From Tragulus kanchil (lineage: Eukaryota; Chordata; Mammalia; Artiodactyla; Tragulidae), in the NCBI GenBank assembly GCA_022376925.1, contig JAIOJX010000026.1:200856400-200920399 (forward strand): 64,000 bases of DNA. Reading direction: 5' to 3'. Positions 12,078 through 23,257 of this stretch are shown here, in pieces. Under the pieces are notes generated by a model. That model ran no database searches. It saw only the letters and a program-made list of their open reading frames with translations, and was not told the DNA's origin. Numbering within the stretch: position 1 is the first letter of the stretch; every line of letters begins with the position of its first letter. Position numbers and translations under genes: made by a program.

Positions 12078-13258
12078 TACTAACTTACTTTATATACTCT
12101 GGAGAAATTTTTTTCTCTCTAGTAGATAAAACAACCCTTATCCACAATATTTCAGTCAAATAGTTTGTCTACACCCAGAGACCACTATCTTCTAAAATAT
12201 GTGATCTTTTTGCTAGAAGTTTTCTGGATTTGTGGGGAGCTTTGATTTCTCTGTTTTGTTTTGTTTTCTAGCATGTCACAACCTGTCCCTAAGATACAGA
12301 GCAGAAAGCTACTTTGTGGTTTCAGTGGCAGGGTGTGGAATTAACAAGAGGGAAAAACTGATTTACAGTTTGAAGACTATTAGCAAAATAAAAGCATTAT
12401 GTGTATTTATATTCTTATTTAATTATGAGCCTATATTTGATAATGTCTAATGTTTTGAACATTCAATTCAAATGGAATAATGGAACATATTACGAGGATT
12501 TTTCCTCTTGAACACCTTCATGAATTAAAAAAATACAGTAGTGCTGCTGCTGTATACATAAACATCGAAGAGTCTATATGAGAGAAATCATATATTGCAT
12601 GAGTAATTTCAATAAGAGGACAAAAAAATCCCAAGCCCATAAGTCTCTTGGTATTTATACCTAGGCAAGACACAGACTTGCTATCAAATGAAAATCTTAG
12701 ACACTAATTACATCTCTTGAGCTTCCAGGATTTCTTCCAGAACTGGACAAATTCAGGTCAGAGAGGGTGCTATTAAGGCAGATTTCCTGTCTTCTGCCAG
12801 GCATCTGCTGTTTTCACCACAAGGCAAAGATCTTGGGAACTAATTAACCCTGTACCCTACAGCACACACCATATACCTAGGGTAGGATTTCTTCCAAACA
12901 ACTTCTATCATTTAAGTTTCTTTGGCTACAAGCAACAAAAACCAGTTCCAGCTCATTTAAAATAAAAAAGAAGGGATTGACTTGCATCGCTGAAAATTCC
13001 CGAGCTGGAATGGTTTCAGACAAACTTGATTAGCACCCCATCCTTAGGGGCCACTTGGTGGTCCTCAGCACTCTCAGCTTCTCACCTGAGGCCGAACAAG
13101 AAACAGTCGGTTTCCTCACTAGCTCATACAAAGGTCTGGACGTGTGATCCTGCGTCTTGGTACTAATCCACACACTGCAGTCACGGGACTACAATAATAC
13201 ACTAACAGCCTAGGGTAGGGGAGAGCAAAAGGGCTCACAAAATAGCCAGATATGTAAC
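12078..13258. other. Single-copy stretch without gene
   Basis: AT-rich to about 12890. Around 12900-13200 the sequence ('tctttggctacaagcaacaa', 'ctcatttaaaataaaaaag') resembles an old interspersed repeat that I cannot assign. No open frame of note. Confidence 0.4.
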
Positions 13259-13466
13259 TATTTTTGACTGTGCAGGTTAGTCTCTGCTACAACTACTCAA
13301 CTCTGTCCTTACAGCACAAAAGCTGTCATACATAAATGAATGATCACGACTACGCTAACACAGAACTTTACCACGGACACTGAAATTGGAATTACATATA
13401 ATTTCCATATATCAGGAGACAGTAGTCTTTTTTTTTTTTTTTCCTGGTCATTTAGTGGCATAAAAG

Positions 13467-13672
13467 GAATTCCCTGTTTGCTTATTGGTAAAGAACTTGC
13501 CTGCCAATGAAAGAGAGGTGAGTTCAATTCCTTAGTTGGGAAGATCCCCTGGAAAAGAAAATAATAACCCATGCCAGTATTCTTGCCTTGGAAGTCCCAT
13601 GGACAGAGGAGCCTGGCAGCCTAAGTCCATAGGGTCGCAAAAGACTTGGACACCACTGAATGACTGAACATA
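13467..13672 (+). mobile_element. Bov-tA-type SINE
   Basis: 'ggaattccctgtttgcttat' head, 'gagttcaattccttagttgg', 'gtattcttgccttggaagtc', 'gacagaggagcctggcagcc' body. A long T-run directly precedes it (13428-13442). Confidence 0.85.
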
Positions 13673-14151
13673 CACCACTCTCCGCTCACAGGTTTTTATA
13701 AAACGGGTAGCATGGGGGGCTTAGCCCACGGGCGAATGTTTGTCAGCTTCTTCTCTGGAGACCCCAATTTACTTGCAGCACGTAGACTGAAAATGAAAGA
13801 ACTGGGTCCCTCTAAGGAAATGAGAGTAATGAATGCTAAGCCTCAAACCCAGTGTATCCTCACTCGAGCACCGCTGTGCTCCACAAGTTTAAGCCAGGAA
13901 GGGCTGAGAAGCTGCTGTCCGGTAAACTCTTAGAATTCATTCCAAAGCTAGAAGCATAATGAATGGTCCATCTCCAGTTCCTCAATGCTACTCCTAAATG
14001 CCCATCACTCACCACTAGAGGTGTCCAGGAAGCAGAGTGCATCTAGCTGTCTATTTTCTGTGGCATCAGCAAAACACACTAGTCACCAGTCAGAATAGCT
14101 GTGCACATTTTGGATGTGGACCAAGTGGTCAATGGCCAGTTTCCAGTGTTA

Positions 14152-14310
14152 TGTTATTTTATTTTATTTTTAAGATTGATACTTTGTGTCTTTTTAATAC
14201 TTTTTTTAATTGAACGATAATAGCTTTACATAGAGTTTTGTTGTTTACGGCCATACATGAACATGAATCAACCAAAGGTATAATACATTCCCTCCCTCTT
14301 CCCAGTGTTA
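14152..14310 (-). mobile_element. Ruminant L1 3' end, short
   Basis: Reverse of a ruminant L1 tail: T-rich left side, 'gagttttgttgtttacggcc', 'atgaacatgaatcaacc', 'cattccctccctcttccc'. About 160 bases, non-coding. The same tail type occurs at 50303 and 58511. Confidence 0.65.
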
Positions 14311-14611
14311 CTGACATCAAGAAATTGTGACTAATCTGAGTATCCTTTCATTGATCCAACAGAGAGCTAATTATTGATTACTACCCATTGTTCTGGGCTC
14401 TGAGTATTTTTGACTGTGCAGGTTAGTCTCTGCTACAACTACTCAACTCTGTCCTTACAGCACAAAAGCTGTCATACATAAATGAATGATCACGACTACG
14501 CTAACACAGAACTTTACCACGGACACTGAAATTGGAATTACATATAATTTCCATATATCAGGAGACAGTAGTCTTTTTTTTTTTTTTCCTGGTCATTTAG
14601 TGGCATAAAAG

Positions 14612-14817
14612 GAATTCCCTGTTTGCTTATTGGTAAAGAACTTGCCTGCCAATGAAAGAGAGGTGAGTTCAATTCCTTAGTTGGGAAGATCCCCTGGAAA
14701 AGAAAATAATAACCCATGCCAGTATTCTTGCCTTGGAAGTCCCATGGACAGAGGAGCCTGGCAGCCTAAGTCCATAGGGTCGCAAAAGACTTGGACACCA
14801 CTGAATGACTGAACATA
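14612..14817 (+). mobile_element. Bov-tA-type SINE (D5 second copy)
   Basis: Duplicate of 13467-13672. Confidence 0.85.
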
Positions 14818-15296
14818 CACCACTCTCCGCTCACAGGTTTTTATAAAACGGGTAGCATGGGGGGCTTAGCCCACGGGCGAATGTTTGTCAGCTTCTTCTC
14901 TGGAGACCCCAATTTACTTGCAGCACGTAGACTGAAAATGAAAGAACTGGGTCCCTCTAAGGAAATGAGAGTAATGAATGCTAAGCCTCAAACCCAGTGT
15001 ATCCTCACTCGAGCACCGCTGTGCTCCACAAGTTTAAGCCAGGAAGGGCTGAGAAGCTGCTGTCCGGTAAACTCTTAGAATTCATTCCAAAGCTAGAAGC
15101 ATAATGAATGGTCCATCTCCAGTTCCTCAATGCTACTCCTAAATGCCCATCACTCACCACTAGAGGTGTCCAGGAAGCAGAGTGCATCTAGCTGTCTATT
15201 TTCTGTGGCATCAGCAAAACACGCTAGTCACCAGTCAGAATAGCTGTGCACATTTTGGATGTGGACCAAGTGGTCAATGGCCAGTTTCCAGTGTTA

Positions 15297-15455
15297 TGTT
15301 ATTTTATTTTATTTTTAAGATTGATACTTTGTGTCTTTTTAATACTTTTTTTAATTGAACGATAATAGCTTTACATAGAGTTTTGTTGTTTACGGCCATA
15401 CATGAACATGAATCAACCAAAGGTATAATACATTCCCTCCCTCTTCCCAGTGTTA
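15297..15455 (-). mobile_element. Ruminant L1 3' end (D5 second copy)
   Basis: Duplicate of 14152-14310. Its right 45 bases occur a third time at about 16538-16585 because D6 starts within it. Confidence 0.65.
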
Positions 15456-15507
15456 CTGACATCAAGAAATTGTGACTAATCTGAGTATCCTTTCATTGAT
15501 CCAACAG

Positions 15508-15761
15508 AGAGCTAATTATTGATTACTACCCATTGTTCTGGGCTCTGAGAATATACCAGAGAACAAAAGAAAGAAAATCCCCACTCTCTGAGAGCTTGTT
15601 AATTAAAAGTAAATGGGAAAAAAAAAAAAAAAAGTAAATGGGGAAGACAGAAAAATAAAGCTGGAAGAGGAGTTAGGGAATGTTGGATATCATTTTAAAC
15701 AGGTGACCAAGGAATGCCTTACTGGAAAGACAATAATCAAGCAAATAAAAATAATCACAGA
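15508..15761 (-). mobile_element. L2 LINE fragment, left of a SINE
   Basis: Reverse-strand L2 3' landmarks: 'attgttctgggctctgagaa', 'ccagagaacaaaagaaag', 'gtgaccaaggaatgccttac'. It continues beyond the SINE at 16093, so the SINE split one older L2. Confidence 0.55.
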
Positions 15762-16092
15762 GGGCTTCCCCTGGTGGCCCAGTGGGTAAGGACACCGCCT
15801 TGCAGTGCAAGGGGCGCCGGTTCGATCCCTGGCCTGGGAAGATCCCACGTGCCACGGAGCGGCTGGACTGATGTGTCCAATCACCGAGCCGGAGCTCTGG
15901 AGAGCATGCGCCCAGAGCCAGTGCTCTGCAACGACAGATGCCACCGCAATGGGAGGCCCACAGGAGCCAAAGAACGAAGACGAATGAAAATAGAGAAATG
16001 AATGACCAATAGAAGTGGCCCGCCCACTCCCCTTCCTCCCCAACCCGACCCCCACCCAAAGTAAATAAATGAATAAATCTTTAAAAAAAAAA
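15762..16092 (+). mobile_element. CHR-like tRNA-headed SINE with unusual body
   Basis: Head 'gggcttcccctggtggccca' with box-A-like 'tggcccagtggg' and box B 'ggttcgatccc' (15820-15830). The body has 'gatgtgtccaatcaccgagc', then a hairpin around 'gctctggagagcatgcgccc', then 'caccgcaatgggaggcccac'. A C-rich tract at 16018-16057 and an A-rich tail follow. The head resembles ruminant CHR SINEs, but I do not recognise the body from common bovine repeats. Well preserved, so probably young. Confidence 0.8.
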
Positions 16093-16480
16093 TCAAGGAA
16101 ACGTTCTCTAAATATCTGGGGGTAGAGTATTTAAAGTAATGAGACTAGCAAGTGCAAAGGCCCTGGGGCAGAAATGTGACTGGCACTAAGAACAATGGTG
16201 GTGAGCACAGTGAGTGAAGGGGTGGGCAAGAGAAGACTGTCAGAGAAGTAGCAGGGAAGGAACCACAAATCACAAAGAGCTTTGCCGGCCACGGTATCAA
16301 ATTTTTACTCTGAGCAGAGGTTGCATTGATGGGTTTTGAGTAGAGACGACATGATTTTACCCCCTCTCTTAAGTGATCATTTCGACTGCTATGTTATTGG
16401 GGTGGAGAGTTGGGGAAGGGTTGGAAGCAAGGAGACCAGCTAATAGACTATTGTAATAAACCCAAGTGCCTTCTCTCCAC
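16093..16480 (-). mobile_element. L2 LINE fragment, right of the SINE
   Basis: Continuation of the L2 at 15508: 'gtgcaaaggccctggggcag', 'caaagagctttgccggccac', 'gcattgatgggttttgagta', 'gacgacatgattttac'. Anciently decayed, no frame. Confidence 0.65.
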
Positions 16481-16636
16481 TCTCCAGCAGAGAATATTCC
16501 ACGGGTTGAATTACATAATTTTTTTTCCCATATGAACTGAATCAACCAAAGGTATAATACATTCCCTCCCTCTTCCCAGTGTTACTGACATCAAGAAATT
16601 GTGACTAATCTGAGTATCCTTTCATTGATCCAACAG

Positions 16637-16891
16637 AGAGCTAATTATTGATTACTACCCATTGTTCTGGGCTCTGAGAATATACCAGAGAACAAAAGAA
16701 AGAAAATCCCCACTCTCTGAGAGCTTGTTAATTAAAAGTAAATGGGAAAAAAAAAAAAAAAAAGTAAATGGGGAAGACAGAAAAATAAAGCTGGAAGAGG
16801 AGTTAGGGAATGTTGGATATCATTTTAAACAGGTGACCAAGGAATGCCTTACTGGAAAGACAATAATCAAGCAAATAAAAATAATCACAGA
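16637..16891 (-). mobile_element. L2 fragment (D6 second copy, left part)
   Basis: Duplicate of 15508-15761. Confidence 0.55.
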
Positions 16892-17222
16892 GGGCTTCCC
16901 CTGGTGGCCCAGTGGGTAAGGACACCGCCTTGCAGTGCAAGGGACGCCGGTTCGAGCCCTGGCCTGGGAAGATCCCACGTGCCACGGAGCGGCTGGACTG
17001 ATGTGTCCAATCACCGAGCCGGAGCTCTGGAGAGCATGCGCCCAGAGCCAGTGCTCTGCAACGACAGATGCCACCGCAATGGGAGGCCCACAGGAGCCAA
17101 AGAACGAAGACGAATGAAAATAGAGAAATGAATGACCAATAGAAGTGGCCCGCCCACTCCCCTTCCTCCCCAACCCGACCCCCACCCAAAGTAAATAAAT
17201 GAATAAATCTTTAAAAAAAAAA
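16892..17222 (+). mobile_element. CHR-like SINE (D6 second copy)
   Basis: Duplicate of 15762-16092 with three or four substitutions in the head (box B reads 'ggttcgagccc'). Confidence 0.8.
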
Positions 17223-17610
17223 TCAAGGAAACGTTCTCTAAATATCTGGGGGTAGAGTATTTAAAGTAATGAGACTAGCAAGTGCAAAGGCCCTGGGGCA
17301 GAAATGTGACTGGCACTAAGAACAATGGTGGTGAGCACAGTGAGTGAAGGGGTGGGCAAGAGAAGACTGTCAGAGAAGTAGCAGGGAAGGAACCACAAAT
17401 CACAAAGAGCTTTGCCGGCCACGGTATCAAATTTTTACTCTGAGCAGAGGTTGCATTGATGGGTTTTGAGTAGAGACGACATGATTTTACCCCCTCTCTT
17501 AAGTGATCATTTCGACTGCTATGTTATTGGGGTGGAGAGTTGGGGAAGGGTTGGAAGCAAGGAGACCAGCTAATAGACTATTGTAATAAACCCAAGTGCC
17601 TTCTCTCCAC
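17223..17610 (-). mobile_element. L2 fragment (D6 second copy, right part)
   Basis: Duplicate of 16093-16480. Confidence 0.65.
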
Positions 17611-17705
17611 TCTCCAGCAGAGAATATTCCACGGGTTGAATTACAAATCAGTCTTCAAAATAAGCCTTCATGTGCAACCTATCATAGACTGAGGCATCAC
17701 ACAGC

Positions 17706-18004
17706 ATTTCTTTTCCTTTTTTCAATTTTTTTTTTTTTTTTTTGATTTTGGCCTCTTTTATTGGTCTCTCATTTATTTATTTTCATCCATCTTAATTCTT
17801 TGGCCTATGCGGGACTCCCATCGCAGCGGCCCCTCTCATTGCAGAGCACCGGCTCTGGGCACATGTGCTCCAGAGCGCTAGCTCATAATTGGACACACCA
17901 GTCCAGCCGCTCTGCGGCATGTGGGACCTTCCTGTGCCAGGGATCGAACTGGTACCTCTTGCACTGCAAGGGGACTCTTTACCCACTGGACTACCAGGGA
18001 AGCC
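17706..18004 (-). mobile_element. CHR-like SINE, reverse, with target-site duplication
   Basis: Reverse-strand copy of the SINE family seen at 15762: T-rich tail at left, 'gctccagagcgctagctcat' body, ending in the reversed head 'ctggactaccagggaagccc'. Flanked by a perfect 11-base target-site duplication 'catcacacagc' at 17695-17705 and 18005-18015. It lacks the C-rich tail tract. Confidence 0.88.
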
Positions 18005-18015
18005 CATCACACAGC

Positions 18016-18611
18016 TTTGAAGAACGGACGCAAGCACAGCTGACCCAGACGCCCAGTAGCCCTAGCTGGAGCCCATGGGAGTGGACATCGTCAGAGGGCC
18101 CCCCCCCACCCGATGGCCCCCCCTCCCCCGTCGATATGTCCTGACGCTGAACTCAAGGTGCTGAAAACAGTGTTGTTCGTCGGCTGTTGTCTCCTACTAC
18201 CCTCAGCCTCTGCAAACCTACACCTCCTCTCCTTCGAGAGCATGCCCACGCCACTCTTTGTGGCCAGCATTGTGAACATTCACTCAAGCACGTCACTGAG
18301 CTGCGTTTTTCCCTGCTAGGACTGAGCGCGCTAACCAACAGGAATCACACGTGTGTCAAAAGGTAGCAGAGATGCCACCAGTCATCTCAGCATGGATGAG
18401 CGCTCACTTTCTTACCCAGCCTGCGCAAACACCCAGACACCAACCTTAGGCTATTTTATTTGCCCGAAAGAGCCCCCTACTCTGAAGAGGAGGAAAGGGC
18501 GCCGCTGCTCCTACCTTTCCAAACCAGCTCAGCAGCACCACTTTGAGGCCAGCTGTGGGAAGTGCATCCCTAAGGACCTGAATGTGAACGTTTTTATACC
18601 CAACCCCCCCT
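18016..18611. other. CpG-rich stretch of unknown origin
   Basis: About 600 bases with many CpG dinucleotides and long C-runs (18100-18132), unlike the AT-rich surroundings. Frames are short and broken on both strands. The longest plus frame (18353-18631, about 90 codons, Cys- and Pro-rich) runs into the BovB insertion and matches no family I recognise. It could be a retrocopy fragment, a 3'-UTR or a diverged CpG island. I assign no function. Confidence 0.4.
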
Positions 18612-19183
18612 CAAATCACAGTGGAAGGTGACTGCAGCCATGAAATTAAAAGAGCTTGGAAGAAAGTTATGAGAAACCTAGACAGCGTATTCAAAAGTAG
18701 AGACATCACTGTGTCGACAAAGGTCCATATAGTCAAAGCTATGGTTTTCTCAGTAGCCATATATGGATGTGAACTTTGAATGATTAAAGAAGGATGAACG
18801 CGGGAAAATTGATGCCTTTGAACTGTGGTGTTGGAGAAGATTCTTGTGAATCTCTTGGACTGCAAGGAGATCAAACCAGTCAATCCTAAAGGAAACAAAC
18901 CCTAAGTATTCATTGGAAGGAATGATCCTGAAGCTCCAATACTTTGGACACCGATGCGAAGAGACAACTCATTGAAAAAAGACCCTGATGCTGGGAAAAA
19001 CAGAAGGCAGACAGAGAAGGGATGACAGAGACAAGATGGTTGGATGGCATCACAAATTCAATGGACATGAGTTTCAACAAACGCAGGGAGATGGTGAAGG
19101 ACAGGGAAGCCTGTCTACAGGGCTACAGTGCTACAGTCCTTGGGGTCACAAAGAGCTGGACATAACTGAGCGACTAAACTGAC
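18612..19183 (+). mobile_element. BovB LINE 3' end, 5'-truncated
   Basis: Starts in 'ggaaggtgactgcagccatg' and runs to 'aactgagcgactaaactga', the BovB 3' terminus. The frame encodes the reverse-transcriptase C-terminal region (IDAFELWCWRR, MLGKTEGRQRRDDRD) but has stops and frameshifts, for example a stop at the cysteine-rich 'GCELSE' position. Dead. Confidence 0.88.
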
Positions 19184-19808
19184 CCCCGAAAGAGATCTGT
19201 TACATTAGTGTGAGAGGGTTTCAAGATGATCAGAGATGTTTGGTGAATCCCAAGGCTACAAGATAATGGCAGAAATTCATCCCCCATTCCCCTCAGTAGC
19301 TGCCCCACTAACTGCCCTCATCTAAAAGGACAAGGGTTTGAATGGTACTTTACTTCCTCTGTCACCTCATGGGCACTAAAGTTCACATTTACAGCTGACC
19401 AGCTGTTCATCTACCCTAGCTTGCTCTGCCCCTAAGCCTGTGTTTTTAGAATGAGCTGCACAGTCGTATCATGGGGTAGAGGGTAAAGGATTCCAATGCC
19501 CATGCTTCTCCCAATTCCAATTCTCCCAATTGGAATTGATGAAGAATTCCTATGGAAGTGAACTCAGAATTTCTGTGAGCGGGACACAGGCATCCCTGGG
19601 CTTGATTACCATGTGCAGACGGAGAGCTATCAAAACAAATGCTTTCCCTTCTATAAGGAGGGCCAAACTCGCTCAGGAAACTCCAGTGAGAGAGTAACCT
19701 TTGTCCCTGAACCTAAGTCAACAGAAAATTGGTCTCAGACAAGGGCCATCCGCCCTGTGGGGGACTTAAACCCGGGAGGCTGAGGTACTTCCATCTGCTC
19801 TGTAACAC
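19184..19808. other. Unrecognised stretch within D7 copy A
   Basis: No gene. Contains a short inverted repeat 'cccaattccaattctcccaa' / 'ttggaattgatgaagaattc' near 19510-19555. Repeated at 20272-20835. Confidence 0.4.
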
Positions 19809-20271
19809 AAGGTCCATATAGTCAAAGCTATGGTTTTCTCAGTAGCCATATATGGATGTGAACTTTGAATGATTAAAGAAGGATGAACGCGGAAAATTGA
19901 TGCCTTTGAACTGTGGTGTTGGAGAAGATTCTTGTGAATCTCTTGGACTGCAAGGAGATCAAACCAGTCAATCCTAAAGGAAACAAACCCTAAGTATTCA
20001 TTGGAAGGAATGATCCTGAAGCTCCAATACTTTGGACACCGATGCGAAGAGACAACTCATTGAAAAAAGACCCTGATGCTGGGAAAAACAGAAGGCAGAC
20101 AGAGAAGGGATGACAGAGACAAGATGGTTGGATGGCATCACAAATTCAATGGACATGAGTTTCAACAAACGCAGGGAGATGGTGAAGGACAGGGAAGCCT
20201 GTCTACAGGGCTACAGTGCTACAGTCCTTGGGGTCACAAAGAGCTGGACATAACTGAGCGACTAAACTGAC
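19809..20271 (+). mobile_element. BovB 3' end (D7 second copy)
   Basis: Duplicate of the right part of 18612-19183, with one base lost near 19892. Confidence 0.88.
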
Positions 20272-20912
20272 CCCCGAAAGAGATCTGTTACATTAGTGTG
20301 AGAGGGTTTCAAGATGATCAGAGATGTTTGGTGAATCCCAAGGCTACAAGATAATGGCAGAAATTCATCCCCCATTCCCCTCAGTAGCTGCCCCACTAAC
20401 TGCCCTCATCTAAAAGGACAAGGGTTTGAATGGTACTTTACTTCCTCTGTCACCTCATGGGCACTAAAGTTCACATTTACAGCTGACCAGCTGTTCATCT
20501 ACCCTAGCTTGCTCTGCCCCTAAGCCTGTGTTTTTAGAATGAGCTGCACAGTCGTATCATGGGGTAGAGGGTAAAGGATTCCAATGCCCATGCTTCTCCC
20601 AATTCCAATTCTCCCAATTGGAATTGATGAAGAATTCCTATGGAAGTGAACTCAGAATTTCTGTGAGCGGGACACAGGCATCCCTGGGCTTGATTACCAT
20701 GTGCAGACGGAGAGCTATCAAAACAAATGCTTTCCCTTCTATAAGGAGGGCCAAACTCGCTCAGGAAACTCCAGTGAGAGAGTAACCTTTGTCCCTGAAC
20801 CTAAGTCAACAGAAAATTGGTCTCAGACAAGGGCCATCCGCCCTGTGGACTTGGGAGCTGTTAGCTTCCAAACCGCAGTGGAGGTCTGGAGGTACTTCCA
20901 TCTGCTCTGTAA

Positions 20913-21140
20913 CACAGCAGTGAAGGCAAAGCTGTCAACCCAACTTCCTCTGCCTGCCTCTCTCCCCGCCGCCTCCAGAAGAAACTTGGTTCCACTTCTC
21001 CAACTGCTCCTTGACCAGCAGCCTCGCTGCCTCCACCCTTGTGATACCCTCTCCTCTGAATGCTTCCCTCTCTGCACATCTGCTCACTCCACTGCTTCCT
21101 TCACCTAAGGTTCAGCGCTCAAGGCAATAAAGCTTCTCCA
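20913..21140 (+). other. C/T-rich stretch with an AATAAA hexamer
   Basis: Pyrimidine-rich sequence ('ctctgcctgcctctctcccc') ending in 'ggcaataaagcttctcc' with AATAAA at about 21126-21131. The surrounding frame (20701-21108, 135 codons) has no recognised domain, and its first part sits in a region garbled in the partner copy. A terminal exon is possible but unsupported. Repeated at 22023-22250. Confidence 0.25.
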
Positions 21141-21644
21141 TGACAACACATGGTCTCCTGTTTGCTCTGGTGCAGTCCCCGCTCCTAGCTATCATGGTAC
21201 CTAGCACACTGCGTGATGTTGCTTTTCATCAAGTCTAAGACACCGTCAATTACGAGATGCACTATGATTTTAAGAGATGCCAGGGAACTGAAACGGCTGT
21301 CAGTAACACTACAACAATGCTTTCTCACAACTTAGAATTTTCATTTCATACGTATTGAAAGAATTCTTTCAGAGCAATTTTGAGATATATCAAAAAGCCC
21401 AGGGTTTATCAGTCTCTGTTTGTTTGAACTGACTTTCTTCAGTCTCATCACACGTCACAGAGAGTTAAGCAGTTGCTGTTCAGACTCAGCAGGACGTTTC
21501 TGATATTGGTGTTTGATCTCTGAATGACAGTCCTGCCTGATGCATGGATTTATCACAACTCTTTGTTTTGAAATTTCTTCCAAGTCTTCAAAGGGATTAG
21601 ACAATCCCTCCTGCCTTTAGTTGATGGGCTTGGCATGTGATACT

Positions 21645-21800
21645 AGTATTTCTCAAAATTTAATGGGCAGATGAATCACGTGGGGATCTTCAAATGTCGT
21701 TTCTGATTTGGTAAGTCTGACATGTGGCCTGAAATCCTGTGTTTTTCCTAAGTTCCCTGGGAATACTGATGCTCTTGCTTCAGGGACCACATGCGTATAG
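21645..21800 (+). mobile_element. hAT-Charlie DNA transposon (MER20/MER5-like)
   Basis: 'atttctcaaaatttaatggg', 'cagatgaatcacgtggggat', 'tttctgatttggtaagtctg', 'cctaagttccctgggaatac', 'tgatgctcttgcttcaggga' follow the pattern of these short hAT elements. No transposase. Confidence 0.6.
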
Positions 21801-22754
21801 CAAGATGACAGGCAATTCTTGGTGCATACCTCATTCACAATACCTTACACAACTAATTTAACTGGTACTTCCCATTTTTAGGACCAATCAAGCATAAGGA
21901 GGCAAACTGGTCCAGTGAGTAACCTTTGTCCAAAACAACGGGCAAAATCCGCCCTGTGGACTTGGGAGCTGTTAGCTTCCAAACCGCAGTGGAGGTCTGA
22001 GGTACTTCCATCTGCTCTGTAACACAGCAGTGAAGGCAAAGCTGTCAACCCAACTTCCTCTGCCTGCCTCTCTCCCCGCCGCCTCCAGAAGAAACTTGGT
22101 TCCACTTCTCCAACTGCTCCTTGACCAGCAGCCTCGCTGCCTCCACCCTTGTGATACCCTCTCCTCTGAATGCTTCCCTCTCTGCACATCTGCTCACTCC
22201 ACTGCTTCCTTCACCTAAGGTTCAGCGCTCAAGGCAATAAAGCTTCTCCATGACAACACATGGTCTCCTGTTTGCTCTGGTGCAGTCCCCGCTCCTAGCT
22301 ATCATGGTACCTAGCACACTGCGTGATGTTGCTTTTCATCAAGTCTAAGACACCGTCAATTACGAGATGCACTATGATTTTAAGAGATGCCAGGGAACTG
22401 AAACGGCTGTCAGTAACACTACAACAATGCTTTCTCACAACTTAGAATTTTCATTTCATACGTATTGAAAGAATTCTTTCAGAGCAATTTTGAGATATAT
22501 CAAAAAGCCCAGGGTTTATCAGTCTCTGTTTGTTTGAACTGACTTTCTTCAGTCTCATCACACGTCACAGAGAGTTAAGCAGTTGCTGTTCAGACTCAGC
22601 AGGACGTTTCTGATATTGGTGTTTGATCTCTGAATGACAGTCCTGCCTGATGCATGGATTTATCACAACTCTTTGTTTTGAAATTTCTTCCAAGTCTTCA
22701 AAGGGATTAGACAATCCCTCCTGCCTTTAGTTGATGGGCTTGGCATGTGATACT

Positions 22755-22911
22755 AGTATTTCTCAAAATTTAATGGGCAGATGAATCACGTGGGGATCTT
22801 CAAATGTCGTTTCTGATTTGGTAAGTCTGACATGTGGCCTGAAATCCTGTGTTTTTCCTAAGTTCCCTGGGAATACTGATGCTCTTGCTTCAGGGACCAC
22901 ATGCGGTATAG
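22755..22911 (+). mobile_element. hAT-Charlie element (second copy)
   Basis: D8 copy of 21645-21800. A third copy lies at 23866 because D9 begins inside it. Confidence 0.6.
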
Positions 22912-23257
22912 CAAGATGACAGGCAATTCTTGGTGCATACCTCATTCACAATACCTTACACAACTAATTTAACTGGTACTTCCCATTTTTTAGGACCAAT
23001 CAAGCATTTTGTTAATTTTCAAGAAAATAAGAAATCGGGATCATCCCTCCAGTAACAATTACCTCACCAATATCAAACAGACACCCCATTGCATGCTTTC
23101 TAGCTTTTTTGGACACAAAATGACGATCCTTCTTATGCTGAATTAATAGTGTAATTTTTAAAAATCATTTTAAATGGCAATTAGCTCAGTCACGAGTATC
23201 AACAAAGGACCTATCAGTGCAAGAAAGACAAGGAGAACAGCTGTGACCAAGCTTTCT

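Larger units (their letters stand above)
13259..15549. repeat. Tandem direct duplication D5
   Basis: Copy A 13259-14404 and copy B 14405-15549 abut with no spacer. The copies differ mainly by one T in a T-run (near 13428 versus 14574) and one substitution near 15223. The unit carries a Bov-tA SINE, an L1 tail and the beginning of an L2. Confidence 0.97.
15409..17645. repeat. Tandem direct duplication D6
   Basis: Copy A 15409-16515, copy B 16538-17645, spacer about 22 bases ('taattttttttcccatatga'). The spacer is T-rich and may be low-quality sequence. Differences include one extra A in the A-run and a few substitutions near 16945-16955. Confidence 0.96.
18720..20912. repeat. Tandem direct duplication D7
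   Basis: Copy A 18720 to about 19808, copy B 19809 to about 20912. The right end of copy A is garbled: after 'ccgccctgtgg' (to 19759) about 35 bases are lost and altered before 'ggtacttccatctgctctgt' resumes, whereas copy B reads smoothly there. A clear junction-facing error. Confidence 0.93.
20836..23007. repeat. Tandem direct duplication D8
   Basis: Copy A 20836-21895, copy B about 21947-23007. The 50 bases left of copy B (21896-21946) are a collapsed, error-rich version of 20762-20835 ('gtgagtaacctttgtccaaa' against 'gtgagagagtaacctttgtc'), so the true overlap starts earlier. Confidence 0.93.

Noticed and set aside
15762..15860. Possible tRNA gene (A and B box, 'ggttcgatccc').
   Set aside because: It is a SINE head. 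There is no cloverleaf with an acceptor stem and anticodon arm that I can draw, and it is followed by SINE body and A-rich tail.
18353..18631. Cys/Pro-rich frame of about 92 codons in the CpG-rich segment.
   Set aside because: Runs into the BovB insertion and matches no known domain. Kept only as an unexplained CpG-rich stretch.
20701..21108. Plus-strand open frame of 135 codons.
   Set aside because: No recognisable domain, and no start context or splice structure. Its counterpart in the adjacent duplicate is broken by indels. Treated as chance.
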